Positions 1 through 6,470 are shown, counted from the stretch's first letter. The stretch is 8,447 bases of DNA from DAOUAJ01 sp034433615 (GCA_034433615.1 DAOUAJ010000293.1:1-8447), one strand, 5' to 3'. Notes: generated by a model from the sequence alone, not told the origin. Made by a program: numbers and translations.

Positions 1-5
1 GAGTG

Positions 6-36
6 GCTAATCGCTAATCGCTGATGGCTGACTGCT
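6..36. repeat. Degenerate heptanucleotide tandem repeat, cut by window edge
   Basis: Two exact copies of GCTAATC (6-12 and 13-19) are followed by GCTGATG (20-26), GCTGACT (27-33) and a final GCT (34-36). The copies keep the 7-nt phase and decay to the right. The array may continue to the left outside the window. It lies between an unseen upstream gene and its likely terminator, so it is probably non-coding. Short heptanucleotide tandem repeats of this general kind are known from intergenic DNA of cyanobacteria; whether this belongs to a genome-wide family here cannot be judged from one copy. Confidence 0.6.
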
Positions 37-64
37 ATTTTCAAGACAGACATGCGGTGCCGGT

Positions 65-97
65 GGCCCGGCCATGAGTCTACCGGGCCTGGTTTTT
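65..97 (+). terminator. Rho-independent terminator of the gene left of the window
   Basis: A perfect 7-bp all-G/C stem, GGCCCGG (65-71) with CCGGGCC (83-89), closes an 11-nt loop and is followed after TGG by five T residues (93-97). No gene in the window ends before it, so it most likely ends transcription entering from the left. The T-tract runs directly into the -35 box of the next promoter. Confidence 0.7.
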
Positions 98-108
98 GAC
101 GACGTCAA
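96..108. promoter_or_regulatory. Operator-like inverted repeat over the -35 box
   Basis: TTGAC (96-100) and GTCAA (104-108) form a perfect 5-bp inverted repeat around a 3-nt centre. It overlaps the -35 hexamer completely, a position where a bound dimeric repressor would block RNA polymerase. The half sites are short, and part of the match comes from the -35 consensus itself, so chance is a real possibility. Confidence 0.3.
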
Positions 109-124
109 CCGGGTGTGGTACATT
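96..124 (+). promoter_or_regulatory. Extended -10 sigma-A-type promoter for the exporter operon
   Basis: A -35 box TTGACG (96-101, 5 of 6 consensus) is separated by exactly 17 nt from TACATT (119-124, 4 of 6), which has a TGn extension just upstream (116-118). Transcription would begin near 131, leaving a 5' leader of roughly 80 nt before the ATG at 213. An inverted repeat covers the -35 box (separate entry), suggesting control. The weaker -10 is compensated by the TG extension. Predicted from sequence only. Confidence 0.55.
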
Positions 125-197
125 CAATTGATTCGATCATCAGCCTCATCCAGTCGTTTCTCGCGGGTGCGGGAAGTGACGGGGTTCGAAGATGCAC

Positions 198-203
198 AGG
201 AGG
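198..203 (+). promoter_or_regulatory. Shine-Dalgarno that fixes the YIP1 start at 213
   Basis: AGGAGG at 198-203 lies 9 nt before the ATG at 213 and downstream of the alternative ATG at 192. It therefore favours the shorter, 245-residue product over the 252-residue one. Confidence 0.7.
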
Positions 204-212
204 CGTAGAGAG

Positions 213-950
213 ATGCAGGTGGAAAGCCAGGCTAGCTCATTGTCGCTCCTGGTCAGCGTCATAGACCGTCCAACGGAGGCCCTCGCTCGCGTGGCTGAAA
301 GCCCGCGCTGGCGGTGGGTGTGGCCGACGCTACTCAGCATCGCCAGCATCGCTGTTTACCTGGCGCTGGCCGCGCCGTATCTGCAAAAAGCAGCACAGCA
401 GGCGGCCATGCAGCAGTTGAGCACCCTGCCCGCCGAGCAGGCGGCCGCTGCCCAGGAACAGATCACCCGCTTCACGAGCCTGCCGGTGGTTGTGGGCGGT
501 GCTGCCGTCAGTGCCGTTCTGGGCCTGGCTCTGAGCTGGCTGATCGCGGCCGCCATCCTGTATTTCGGCAGCCTGATCGCCGGCGAGGACTTGAACTTCG
601 GGCAGATGTTTGCCATCACACCGTGGCTGTGGCTGCCCTTCACTCTGCAGGGATTCGTCCAGGCCGGGTGGACCGCCCTGCGCCGCGAACTGCTCACTAC
701 GCCGGGGCTGAGCGGGCTGGTCGCTACGGGCAATCAGATGGAAGATGCCCGTAGCCTGATGTTCAACCTGCTCAGCCACGTGGACCTGTTCGCCGCCTGG
801 CACGTGGTCCTGGTCTACGCCGGGCTGCGCGGCCTCACCCGCATGCGTGCCACCAAAGCGATGTGGCTGACAGTCATCTATGCGGCGTTGAGCCTGGCTG
901 TGCGTCTCATTCCGGTCCTGATCGGGCGCGCGTTCACGCCTGGGGGATGA
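213..950 (+). CDS. YIP1-family integral membrane protein (YknW-like)
   Basis: A 245-residue hydrophobic protein resembling the YIP1 domain family. A short polar N-terminus (about 1-33) is followed by likely membrane segments near residues 36-55, 92-118, 130-150, 190-208 and 217-238, with an Ala/Gln-rich soluble loop at about 58-88 between the first two. No catalytic motif is visible. The ATG at 213 is preferred over the in-frame ATG at 192 because AGGAGG (198-203) stands 9 nt before it, whereas 192 has no good ribosome binding site. It is followed after 104 bp by adaptor, ATPase and permease genes. In Bacillus subtilis the Yip1-type protein YknW opens the yknWXYZ operon and helps the exporter complex, so an assembly or accessory role in this exporter is inferred. 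Family assignment is by overall character; function is uncertain. Confidence 0.8.
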   Translation: MQVESQASSLSLLVSVIDRPTEALARVAESPRWRWVWPTLLSIASIAVYLALAAPYLQKAAQQAAMQQLSTLPAEQAAAAQEQITRFTSLPVVVGGAAVSAVLGLALSWLIAAAILYFGSLIAGEDLNFGQMFAITPWLWLPFTLQGFVQAGWTALRRELLTTPGLSGLVATGNQMEDARSLMFNLLSHVDLFAAWHVVLVYAGLRGLTRMRATKAMWLTVIYAALSLAVRLIPVLIGRAFTPGG

Positions 951-1054
951 CGTTCAAAGCGATTGGTCCGTTCGTCCGAATAGGGGAGAGGCGGGGCACG
1001 TTTCAATAACGTTCAACGTCACAATGTGGTCATCCCCGTTCAGGAGTCGAAGCC

Positions 1055-2446
1055 ATGCGTCGAGTGATCACCATCGTTCTGATCCTGGCCGCCGTCGTCG
1101 GCGGCAGCGTGTTTGGCTATCAGATTTTCGCTCAGAGTAAAACCGCAACCACCCCCGACTATGAGACCTATGTCGTGGGCCGGGACACCCTCATCTCCAC
1201 CGTCAGCGCCACCGGCAGCATCGAGCCCGAACAGCGCGTCGAACTCGCCTTCAAGGGAACGGGCCGCGTGGCCGAGGTGAATGTCAAAGAGGGCGAACAG
1301 GTGCGGGCAGGTCAGGTGTTGGCCACGCTGGAAACGGCCGACCTGAAGCTGGCGTTGGCTCAGGCCGAGGCCACGCTGCGCATTAACCAGGCGCGGCTGG
1401 AAGAGACGACCAAAGGGCCAGACGAAAGCGATGTCATGGCCGCTCGTGCTCAACTGGAGAGCGCCCAGGCAGCCTATCGGCAGTTGTTAGAAGGGCCCAG
1501 TGAGGATAAGAAACGGGCGGCCAGTGCGGCCGTAGAGCGCGCCCGCGCTGCCCTGGAACAGGCTCAGGCCGCCTACGATCAGGTAGCCAACCTGCCGAAC
1601 GTGGGCATGTTGCCGCAGTCGGTCCAGTTGCAAAATGCTACCATTGAGCTGGAATCAGCCGAGGCGCAGTATCGTGAGACCATCGCGCCGCCTACAGAGG
1701 CACAGATCGCTCAGGCCCAGGCCCAGATCGCCCAGGCTCAGGCCAACCTGGATCGCCTGCTAAAAGGGCCCTCTCAGGAAGCCGTCGTGATCGCGGAGGC
1801 GCAGGTCGCTCAAGCTCAGGCGTCGGTGGAGCAGGCCCGTCTGGCTCTGGAGAACGCCACGTTGACCGCACCGTTCGACGGGGTGATCGCCGCCGTCAAC
1901 GTCCGCCCAGGCGAGCTGGCGGCCGGCAGCGCCCTGCCCGCCATCGTGCTCATTGACCCTTCCCGCTTTCACATTGACGTCAAGGTGGACGAGGTAGACA
2001 TCGGCCATGTGCGCGAGGGGCAATCGGTTGAGGTCCGGCTGGATGCGCTGCCCGAAGCCAGGCTGACGGGACACATCGAGCGGATCGCGCCGGTCGCACA
2101 GGTCGCGGGCGGCGTGGTCTCTTACGACGTGACCATCGTTATCGAGCCGACCACGGAGCCGTTACGCGCCGGCATGACGGCTACGGCTAACATCGTGACC
2201 ACCGAGCTGAAGGATGTGCTCGTCGTGCCTAACCGGCTGATCCGTTTTGACCGCGAGAACAACAAGACATACGTGGAAAAAGTCGTGGACGACGTTCCGG
2301 TGCGCACCGAGATCACCATAGGTGCCCGCAACGATCAGTACAGTCAGGTGCTCCGTGGCCTGGAGGAAGGGGACGTCCTGGCCATTCGCAATGTCAGCGG
2401 GCGCGAGCAATTGCGCCAATCCATGTTCGGGGGCGGTGGGTCGTAA
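1055..2446 (+). CDS. HlyD/MacA-like periplasmic adaptor (membrane fusion protein) of an ABC exporter
   Basis: A 463-residue membrane-anchored adaptor that would link the ABC permease to the outside. Residues 4-20 form an N-terminal membrane anchor. A first half-lipoyl (barrel-sandwich) motif lies at 68-93 (GTGRVAEVNVKEGEQV). A long Ala/Gln/Glu-rich coiled coil covers about 95-267, the second half-lipoyl is at 268-290 (LTAPFDGVIAAVNVRPGE), and beta-barrel and membrane-proximal regions follow to about 440. AGGAG (1042-1046) stands 8 nt before the ATG. At 463 residues it is longer than MacA or YknX (roughly 370-380), and the excess is mainly in the helical region, where Gly-Pro turns recur at 121-122, 147-148 and 238-239. 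The ATPase gene starts 3 bp after its stop. The substrate cannot be read from the sequence. No TolC-type partner is encoded nearby. Confidence 0.9.
   Translation: MRRVITIVLILAAVVGGSVFGYQIFAQSKTATTPDYETYVVGRDTLISTVSATGSIEPEQRVELAFKGTGRVAEVNVKEGEQVRAGQVLATLETADLKLALAQAEATLRINQARLEETTKGPDESDVMAARAQLESAQAAYRQLLEGPSEDKKRAASAAVERARAALEQAQAAYDQVANLPNVGMLPQSVQLQNATIELESAEAQYRETIAPPTEAQIAQAQAQIAQAQANLDRLLKGPSQEAVVIAEAQVAQAQASVEQARLALENATLTAPFDGVIAAVNVRPGELAAGSALPAIVLIDPSRFHIDVKVDEVDIGHVREGQSVEVRLDALPEARLTGHIERIAPVAQVAGGVVSYDVTIVIEPTTEPLRAGMTATANIVTTELKDVLVVPNRLIRFDRENNKTYVEKVVDDVPVRTEITIGARNDQYSQVLRGLEEGDVLAIRNVSGREQLRQSMFGGGGS
1703..1744 (+). repeat. Two tandem 21-bp units encoding one coiled-coil heptad each
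   Basis: Units 1703-1723 and 1724-1744 differ at only two positions and each encodes QIAQAQA (adaptor residues 217-223 and 224-230). The unit length equals exactly one coiled-coil heptad, so gain or loss of a copy would lengthen or shorten the helix by about two turns without a frameshift. Confidence 0.85.
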
Positions 2447-2449
2447 ACG

Positions 2450-3247
2450 ATGAATCAACGAAACGGGCAAAGGGCTGAGGTCACGCTTTCACCAGAGGTC
2501 GTGATCGCGCTGAAGGACATCACTAAAGTGTATCGCATGGGCAATATCCAGGTCCACGCCCTGCGCGGCGTCACGCTGGAGGTGCGGCGCGGCGAGTTCA
2601 TGGCCATCATGGGGCCGTCCGGCTCCGGCAAGTCCACTTTAATGAATATCATCGGCTGCCTGGATCAGCCCACCAGTGGACGCTATTGGCTGGAAGGTGA
2701 AGACGTGTCCCAGATGGACGACGACCGCCTGGCCAACATCCGCAATCGTCGTATCGGTTTCGTGTTCCAGTCGTTCAACCTGTTGCCCCGCACGACGGCG
2801 CTGGACAACGTGGAGCTGCCGCTGGTCTACGCCGGGGTCAGGAATCGCCACGCTCGCGCTCGCACTGCGCTGGAAGCCGTGGGGTTGGGCGATCGGTTGC
2901 ATCATCGCCCCAACGAGCTATCGGGTGGACAACAGCAACGCGTGGCCATCGCCCGCGCCCTGGTCAACGAGCCGACCATCATCCTGGCCGATGAGCCCAC
3001 CGGCAACCTGGACTCGCGCTCCGGCGAGGAGATCATGGCCATTTTCCAACGTTTGAACGAGGAGAACGGGATCACCGTGGTGTTCGTCACCCACGAGCCC
3101 GACATCGCCGCTCACACCCGACGGATCGTTCGCCTCCAGGACGGGCACATCATCTCAGACGAACCGGTTGCCCATCCGGTGCGCGCCGGTGAGGGCTTGT
3201 ATGCTACCCGAATCAACCACATCGTAGCTCGCGAAGCGGAGGCGTGA
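2450..3247 (+). CDS. MacB/LolD/YknY-type ABC transporter ATP-binding protein
   Basis: A 265-residue nucleotide-binding subunit that hydrolyses ATP on the cytoplasmic face for the adjacent permease. All motifs are intact: Walker A GPSGSGKST (55-63), Q-loop Gln107 in VFQSFNLL, signature LSGGQQQR (157-164), Walker B IILADEP (177-183, Asp181/Glu182) and the H-loop His215 in VTHE. These sequences are typical of the MacB/LolD/FtsE group. The ATG at 2450 is 3 bp after the adaptor stop and has only a weak G-rich site before it, so translation is probably coupled. A GTG at 2501 would give a more typical family N-terminus, but its GAGG is only about 2 nt away. A short tail after residue 235 exceeds the usual ~230-residue length. 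The last bases carry the permease ribosome binding site. Confidence 0.95.
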   Translation: MNQRNGQRAEVTLSPEVVIALKDITKVYRMGNIQVHALRGVTLEVRRGEFMAIMGPSGSGKSTLMNIIGCLDQPTSGRYWLEGEDVSQMDDDRLANIRNRRIGFVFQSFNLLPRTTALDNVELPLVYAGVRNRHARARTALEAVGLGDRLHHRPNELSGGQQQRVAIARALVNEPTIILADEPTGNLDSRSGEEIMAIFQRLNEENGITVVFVTHEPDIAAHTRRIVRLQDGHIISDEPVAHPVRAGEGLYATRINHIVAREAEA

Positions 3248-3250
3248 GCC

Positions 3251-4495
3251 GTGAACCTGATCGAATCCATGCGCATCGCTCTGCGCGGCCTGTCTGCCAA
3301 CAAGCTGCGTTCGGCACTCACGATGCTGGGCATCATCATCGGCGTGGGTGCGGTCATTACGCTGCTGTCGGTAGGCAAAGGGGTGGAGAACTACGTCACC
3401 AGCCAGTTCCAGAGCATCGGCTCGAACCTGCTGTTCGTCGTGCCGGGGCGGATGGACCAGAGCGGGCCGCCCCGGGCCCGGCGCGCCGGCGCATCGCTGA
3501 CCATGAGCGACGCTGAGGCCATCGCCGATCCGCTGAACGTGCCCGATGCCGTGGCCGTGGCCCCTGAGATCAGCCGGTATACGACCGTGAGCCGGGAGAA
3601 ACGGGATGCCTTCCCCCAGGTGGCCGGTGTGACACCCAGCTATGAGCAGGTGCGCAACTGGCATCCTCAGTTGGGGGCCTTCATCACAGTACAGGATGTG
3701 ACGGCGAACGCGCGAGTGGTGGTCTTAGGCACCACTGTGGTCAAGAAGCTGTTCAACGAAGATGAGTACCCGCTGGGGCAGACCGTCAAGATTAACGGCG
3801 TGCCCTTCCGGGTCGTCGGCGTCATGGAGAAGCGCGGTGGCTCCGGCTTTGGCGACGAGGACAACGCGGTCTTTGTGCCGATCACCACCGCTCAGACCCG
3901 CCTCTTCCCCAGCCGCTCTCTGTCCGGCGATTTTGAGGTTTCGGTGGTCTACGTGCAGGCAGCCTCGGAGGATCGCATGTCCGATGTCCAACAGCAGATC
4001 ACCGACCTCTTGCGCCAGCGACATAAGATCGCCTACCGGGACGACGATGACTTCACCGTGGTCAATCAGGCCGATCTCATCTCGGTCTTCGGGGAGATCA
4101 CGGGGGTGCTCACGCTGTTCCTGGGCGCGATCGCGGCCATCTCGCTCCTGGTGGGCGGCATCGGCATCATGAACATTATGCTGGTGAGCGTGACGGAGCG
4201 CACGCGCGAGATCGGGCTGCGCAAGGCGGTGGGAGCCAAGCGCCGAGACATCCTATTGCAGTTCCTGATCGAGGCCATCGTCCTGGCCGTGATCGGCGGC
4301 TTTGTTGGCATTCTGCTGGGAGCTGTGGGGGCACAAGCAGTCTCCCGACTGGCCGAAGGGCTGAAAACGGCGGTCACGGCCCAGTCGGTGCTGCTGGCTA
4401 CAGGTTTTTCGGCCGCGGTAGGGCTTTTCTTCGGCATTTACCCGGCCACCCGCGCTGCCCGACTGAACCCGATTGATGCGTTGCGCTATGAGTAA
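3251..4495 (+). CDS. MacB/FtsX-type ABC transporter permease (YknZ-like)
   Basis: A 414-residue permease with the four-helix MacB/FtsX topology. TM1 is at about 22-42, a large extracytoplasmic MacB_PCD domain at about 43-283, and TM2-TM4 near 285-310, 335-360 and 378-398. The C-terminal family signatures are clear: SVTERTREIGLRKAVGAKRR (313-332) after TM2, and PATRAARLNPIDALRYE at the end. The ATPase is a separate gene, as in YknYZ, not fused as in E. coli MacB. The start is GTG, with GGAGG (3238-3242) 8 nt before it inside the end of the ATPase gene, 3 bp after that gene's stop, so tight coupling is expected. This mechanotransmission class usually exports peptides, lipids or antibiotics, or drives envelope enzymes; the substrate here is unknown. 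Confidence 0.95.
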   Translation: MNLIESMRIALRGLSANKLRSALTMLGIIIGVGAVITLLSVGKGVENYVTSQFQSIGSNLLFVVPGRMDQSGPPRARRAGASLTMSDAEAIADPLNVPDAVAVAPEISRYTTVSREKRDAFPQVAGVTPSYEQVRNWHPQLGAFITVQDVTANARVVVLGTTVVKKLFNEDEYPLGQTVKINGVPFRVVGVMEKRGGSGFGDEDNAVFVPITTAQTRLFPSRSLSGDFEVSVVYVQAASEDRMSDVQQQITDLLRQRHKIAYRDDDDFTVVNQADLISVFGEITGVLTLFLGAIAAISLLVGGIGIMNIMLVSVTERTREIGLRKAVGAKRRDILLQFLIEAIVLAVIGGFVGILLGAVGAQAVSRLAEGLKTAVTAQSVLLATGFSAAVGLFFGIYPATRAARLNPIDALRYE

Positions 4496-4504
4496 CTTCA
4501 CGCC

Positions 4505-4540
4505 AAAGGAGGCGCTGAACAAGGCTCAGCGAAAGAGAAC
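4505..4540 (+). promoter_or_regulatory. Hairpin-spaced ribosome binding site of the propeller gene
   Basis: A very strong Shine-Dalgarno, AAAGGAGG (4505-4512), is 28 nt from the ATG at 4541, much too far for normal initiation. The gap begins with a perfect 6-bp inverted repeat, CGCTGA (4513-4518) with TCAGCG (4526-4531) around a 7-nt loop, starting at the very next base after the SD. Folding would remove 19 nt and leave a 9-nt linker (AAAGAGAAC), an optimal spacing. There is no ATG, GTG or TTG in frame between the permease stop and 4541. Phage T4 gene 25 is a known case of an SD brought close to its start by such a hairpin. Confidence 0.6.
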
Positions 4541-6370
4541 ATGAGACGTGTATTTTTCGTGGGATTCGTGATCGTTCTTGTGGCTGGCGCGCTGGTCGGC
4601 CTGTACTTTTGGCGTGGTGCACCCCCTCTGCCGTGGGTGAGAGTCCCGGCCATGCCTGCTGAGGTGCAGGAGGCAGCAGAGCCTACAGCGACACCATCGC
4701 TGCCTACACCGACGCCAGTGCCTCAAGAGGAGGTGACACCGACACCAGCGGCACCCACCCCAGCACCGATGCCGCAGAAGGAAGTGACGCCGACGCCGGT
4801 GGCACCCACCCCAACGCCAGCGCCGCAGGAGGAGGCAACGCCGACACCTCAACCAACGCCACAACGGGCGCGCCCTTCGCCCACGCCCCGCTTCATCCGC
4901 TTCAAGGCGTTCGTCTCGCCCCTGCGCGCTGACCTGAAGGCGTCGCCCAGCCCGGACGCAGAGACGGTGGCCCAGGTGAAGGGGGGGCAGGCCCTGGACG
5001 CAGTGGGGCGATCTGATCCGCCAACCTGGCTGTTGGTGGTTTATCCACCCGATAGCGACGGGCGGGTCTGGATTCCGGTGGATCAGGTGCGCATTTATAG
5101 CGATCTGACGTTGCTGCCTGTGGCCGGCGAGGCGGCAGCCGTGCTGATAACAGCGACGCCGACCGAGGCCGCAGCGCCTACGGCCAGAGAGGTGATCGCC
5201 ACGGTTCCGGCCGGTGCTCTGGCTGCACGCATCACCGCGGACGTGCTCAACGTGCGCGCCGGCCCCGGTACGAATTACGCTATCATTGGCAAGCTGCGCA
5301 GCGGAGATCAGGTGCCGATCACCGGCCGTGACGAAGCGGGGGCCTGGTTGCAGGTGATCTACGACACGACCACCGGGGCCAGCGGTTGGGTCTTTGCCCA
5401 GTATGTCGAGGTCAGCGGCAACGTGACGGAGGCTCCCGTAGCGACCACCACGGCCCAGCCGGCGGCTACGCAGCCGCGCCCCACCGGATTTACCGGCAAA
5501 CTGGCGATCTTGACCAGCAGCGGCGGGGAGCTGTACCTAGTCAACGCCGACGGCAGCCATCTCCGCCGGGTGACCGTCGGCGCTCTGGACCCCGACCTGT
5601 CGCCGGATGGCGGTCGGATTGCCTATGCTCGATGGCCGGGGGGCCCGGACCCCGAGGGGGTCTATGTGCGCGATCTGGCTAACGACAATGAATGGCGTCA
5701 GTGGGGTACCCATCTGCCGCGCACCCCGGACTGGTCTCCTGATGGCCGCGCCCTGGTGTTCGCATTCCAAAAGGGCGGCCGTGAGGGCTATGAGGAGTTT
5801 ACCAAGTGCTATGGCCCCTTCTGCTTCTCTTTCATGCTGGGACCTGATCCTAACTGGCGATTAGGATATGTGGACACCTGGACAGGAGAGTACCGCGATG
5901 TGCCATGTCTGGCATACGCTGCTAATCCCAGTTGGGCGCCGGACGGTCAGCGCATGGTCTACCACGACGATCGCGGGTTCGAAATCACCACACTGGCCGG
6001 GCCCAGCCAGGCCATTAATCAGGAAGTCCGCTACAAGAATCCCGTGTGGTCACCGGCAGGCGGCCTTATCGCTTTCGAGTATGCCTATCAGGACCACACC
6101 GACATCTACGTGATGAGCGAGGACGGTTCTGGCGTACGTCGGCTGACCTCATCTGATCCACTGGCCAAGAAGCCGGTGAACAATACCTCACCCACCTGGT
6201 CGCCTGACGGGCAGTGGATTGCCTTCCTGACCGATCGCAACGGCTCATGGGAGGTGTACGTGATGCGGCCCGACGGCAGCCAGCAGCAGCCGTTATTCCC
6301 TGGCGGTCTGCCGGGCGTTACGATTCAGCATGGGACCGTGGGCGAGCGCCTGCTAAGTTGGTCGCGTTAG
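4541..6370 (+). CDS. Membrane-anchored SH3-like/PD40 beta-propeller surface protein
   Basis: A 609-residue protein with a signal anchor (about 4-24, after MRR, with no obvious cleavage site) and a Thr-Pro stalk (about 47-116) containing 17-residue repeats. A degenerate SH3-like domain follows (about 118-186), then a clear bacterial SH3 domain (about 230-291, with VLNVRAGPGTNYAIIGKL and GWVFAQYVEV). After a second Thr/Ala/Pro linker, a TolB/PD40-type propeller fills 317-609. Its PD40 motifs are LSPDGGRIAY (353), WSPDGRALVF (398), WAPDGQRMVY (465), WSPAGGLIAF (503, with Ala for the usual Asp) and WSPDGQWIAF (553). The only three cysteines (423, 428, 456) sit in one insertion between the second and third motifs. 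It probably displays binding domains outside the membrane; SH3-like domains often bind cell-wall or peptide ligands, and PD40 propellers bind proteins or glycans. It lies 45 bp after the permease with no terminator between, so co-transcription with the exporter is likely. Ligand and role are unknown. Confidence 0.85.
   Translation: MRRVFFVGFVIVLVAGALVGLYFWRGAPPLPWVRVPAMPAEVQEAAEPTATPSLPTPTPVPQEEVTPTPAAPTPAPMPQKEVTPTPVAPTPTPAPQEEATPTPQPTPQRARPSPTPRFIRFKAFVSPLRADLKASPSPDAETVAQVKGGQALDAVGRSDPPTWLLVVYPPDSDGRVWIPVDQVRIYSDLTLLPVAGEAAAVLITATPTEAAAPTAREVIATVPAGALAARITADVLNVRAGPGTNYAIIGKLRSGDQVPITGRDEAGAWLQVIYDTTTGASGWVFAQYVEVSGNVTEAPVATTTAQPAATQPRPTGFTGKLAILTSSGGELYLVNADGSHLRRVTVGALDPDLSPDGGRIAYARWPGGPDPEGVYVRDLANDNEWRQWGTHLPRTPDWSPDGRALVFAFQKGGREGYEEFTKCYGPFCFSFMLGPDPNWRLGYVDTWTGEYRDVPCLAYAANPSWAPDGQRMVYHDDRGFEITTLAGPSQAINQEVRYKNPVWSPAGGLIAFEYAYQDHTDIYVMSEDGSGVRRLTSSDPLAKKPVNNTSPTWSPDGQWIAFLTDRNGSWEVYVMRPDGSQQQPLFPGGLPGVTIQHGTVGERLLSWSR
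4703..4864 (+). repeat. 51-bp minisatellite encoding the Thr-Pro stalk
   Basis: Three units of about 51 bp (4703-4753, 4754-4804, 4805-4852) plus a partial one (4853-4864) encode 17-residue repeats of the form PTPxPxPQxExTPTPxA. Acidic Gln-Glu-Glu or Gln-Lys-Glu islands alternate with Thr-Pro runs. Units are imperfect at the DNA level, so the array is diverged but could still change copy number in frame. The product is an extended, probably rigid spacer holding the SH3 and propeller domains away from the membrane. Confidence 0.8.
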
Positions 6371-6394
6371 CCAGCAAGAAAATACGCAAAACCT

Positions 6395-6423
6395 TTGTCA
6401 ATCACCCCGAAGCTTGGTATAAT
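6395..6423 (+). promoter_or_regulatory. Near-consensus extended -10 promoter
   Basis: TTGTCA (6395-6400, 5 of 6) is 17 nt from a perfect TATAAT (6418-6423), with a TG extension at 6415-6416. Transcription should start near 6430, about 40 nt before the GTG of the 2H phosphoesterase. It separates this gene and probably polX from the exporter operon, whose last gene ends at 6370. This is the best housekeeping-type promoter in the window. Confidence 0.8.
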
Positions 6424-6470
6424 GCCGTCATAAGCTATCTCAGGTTGGGATCACTCGCCGGAGAAACCCT

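Noticed and set aside
192..212. Seven-residue N-terminal extension of the YIP1 protein from the ATG at 192
   Set aside because: The strong AGGAGG lies after this ATG and is ideally spaced for the ATG at 213; the extension would be an Arg-rich stretch overlapping the ribosome binding site.
950..1054. Possible promoter or operator in the YIP1-adaptor gap (ACGTTCAA at 950-957 and 1009-1016; CACAATGTG at 1020-1028)
   Set aside because: The direct repeat and small palindrome are short, and I could not find a -35/-10 pair with proper spacing. Continuous transcription from the promoter at 96-124 is simpler.
1040..1453. 137-codon antisense ORF over the start of the adaptor gene
   Set aside because: A reverse-strand shadow of a strongly supported gene in GC-rich DNA, with no family resemblance. 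The same applies to the other antisense frames across the window.
2501..3247. Shorter ATPase starting at GTG 2501
   Set aside because: It gives a more typical N-terminus, but its GAGG is only about 2 nt away; the ATG at 2450 directly follows the adaptor stop, as expected for coupled genes. Left as an alternative.
4515..4544. Nine-codon leader ORF starting with CTG after the strong SD and ending in TGA overlapping the ATG at 4541
   Set aside because: CTG starts are rare and this one is only 2 nt from the SD. The perfect hairpin in the same bases explains the spacing better, though coupling through a leader peptide is not excluded.
4526..4864. 112-codon antisense ORF rich in Arg, Trp, Cys and Leu
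   Set aside because: Its odd composition is the mirror of the Thr-Pro repeat on the + strand, not a real cysteine-rich protein.
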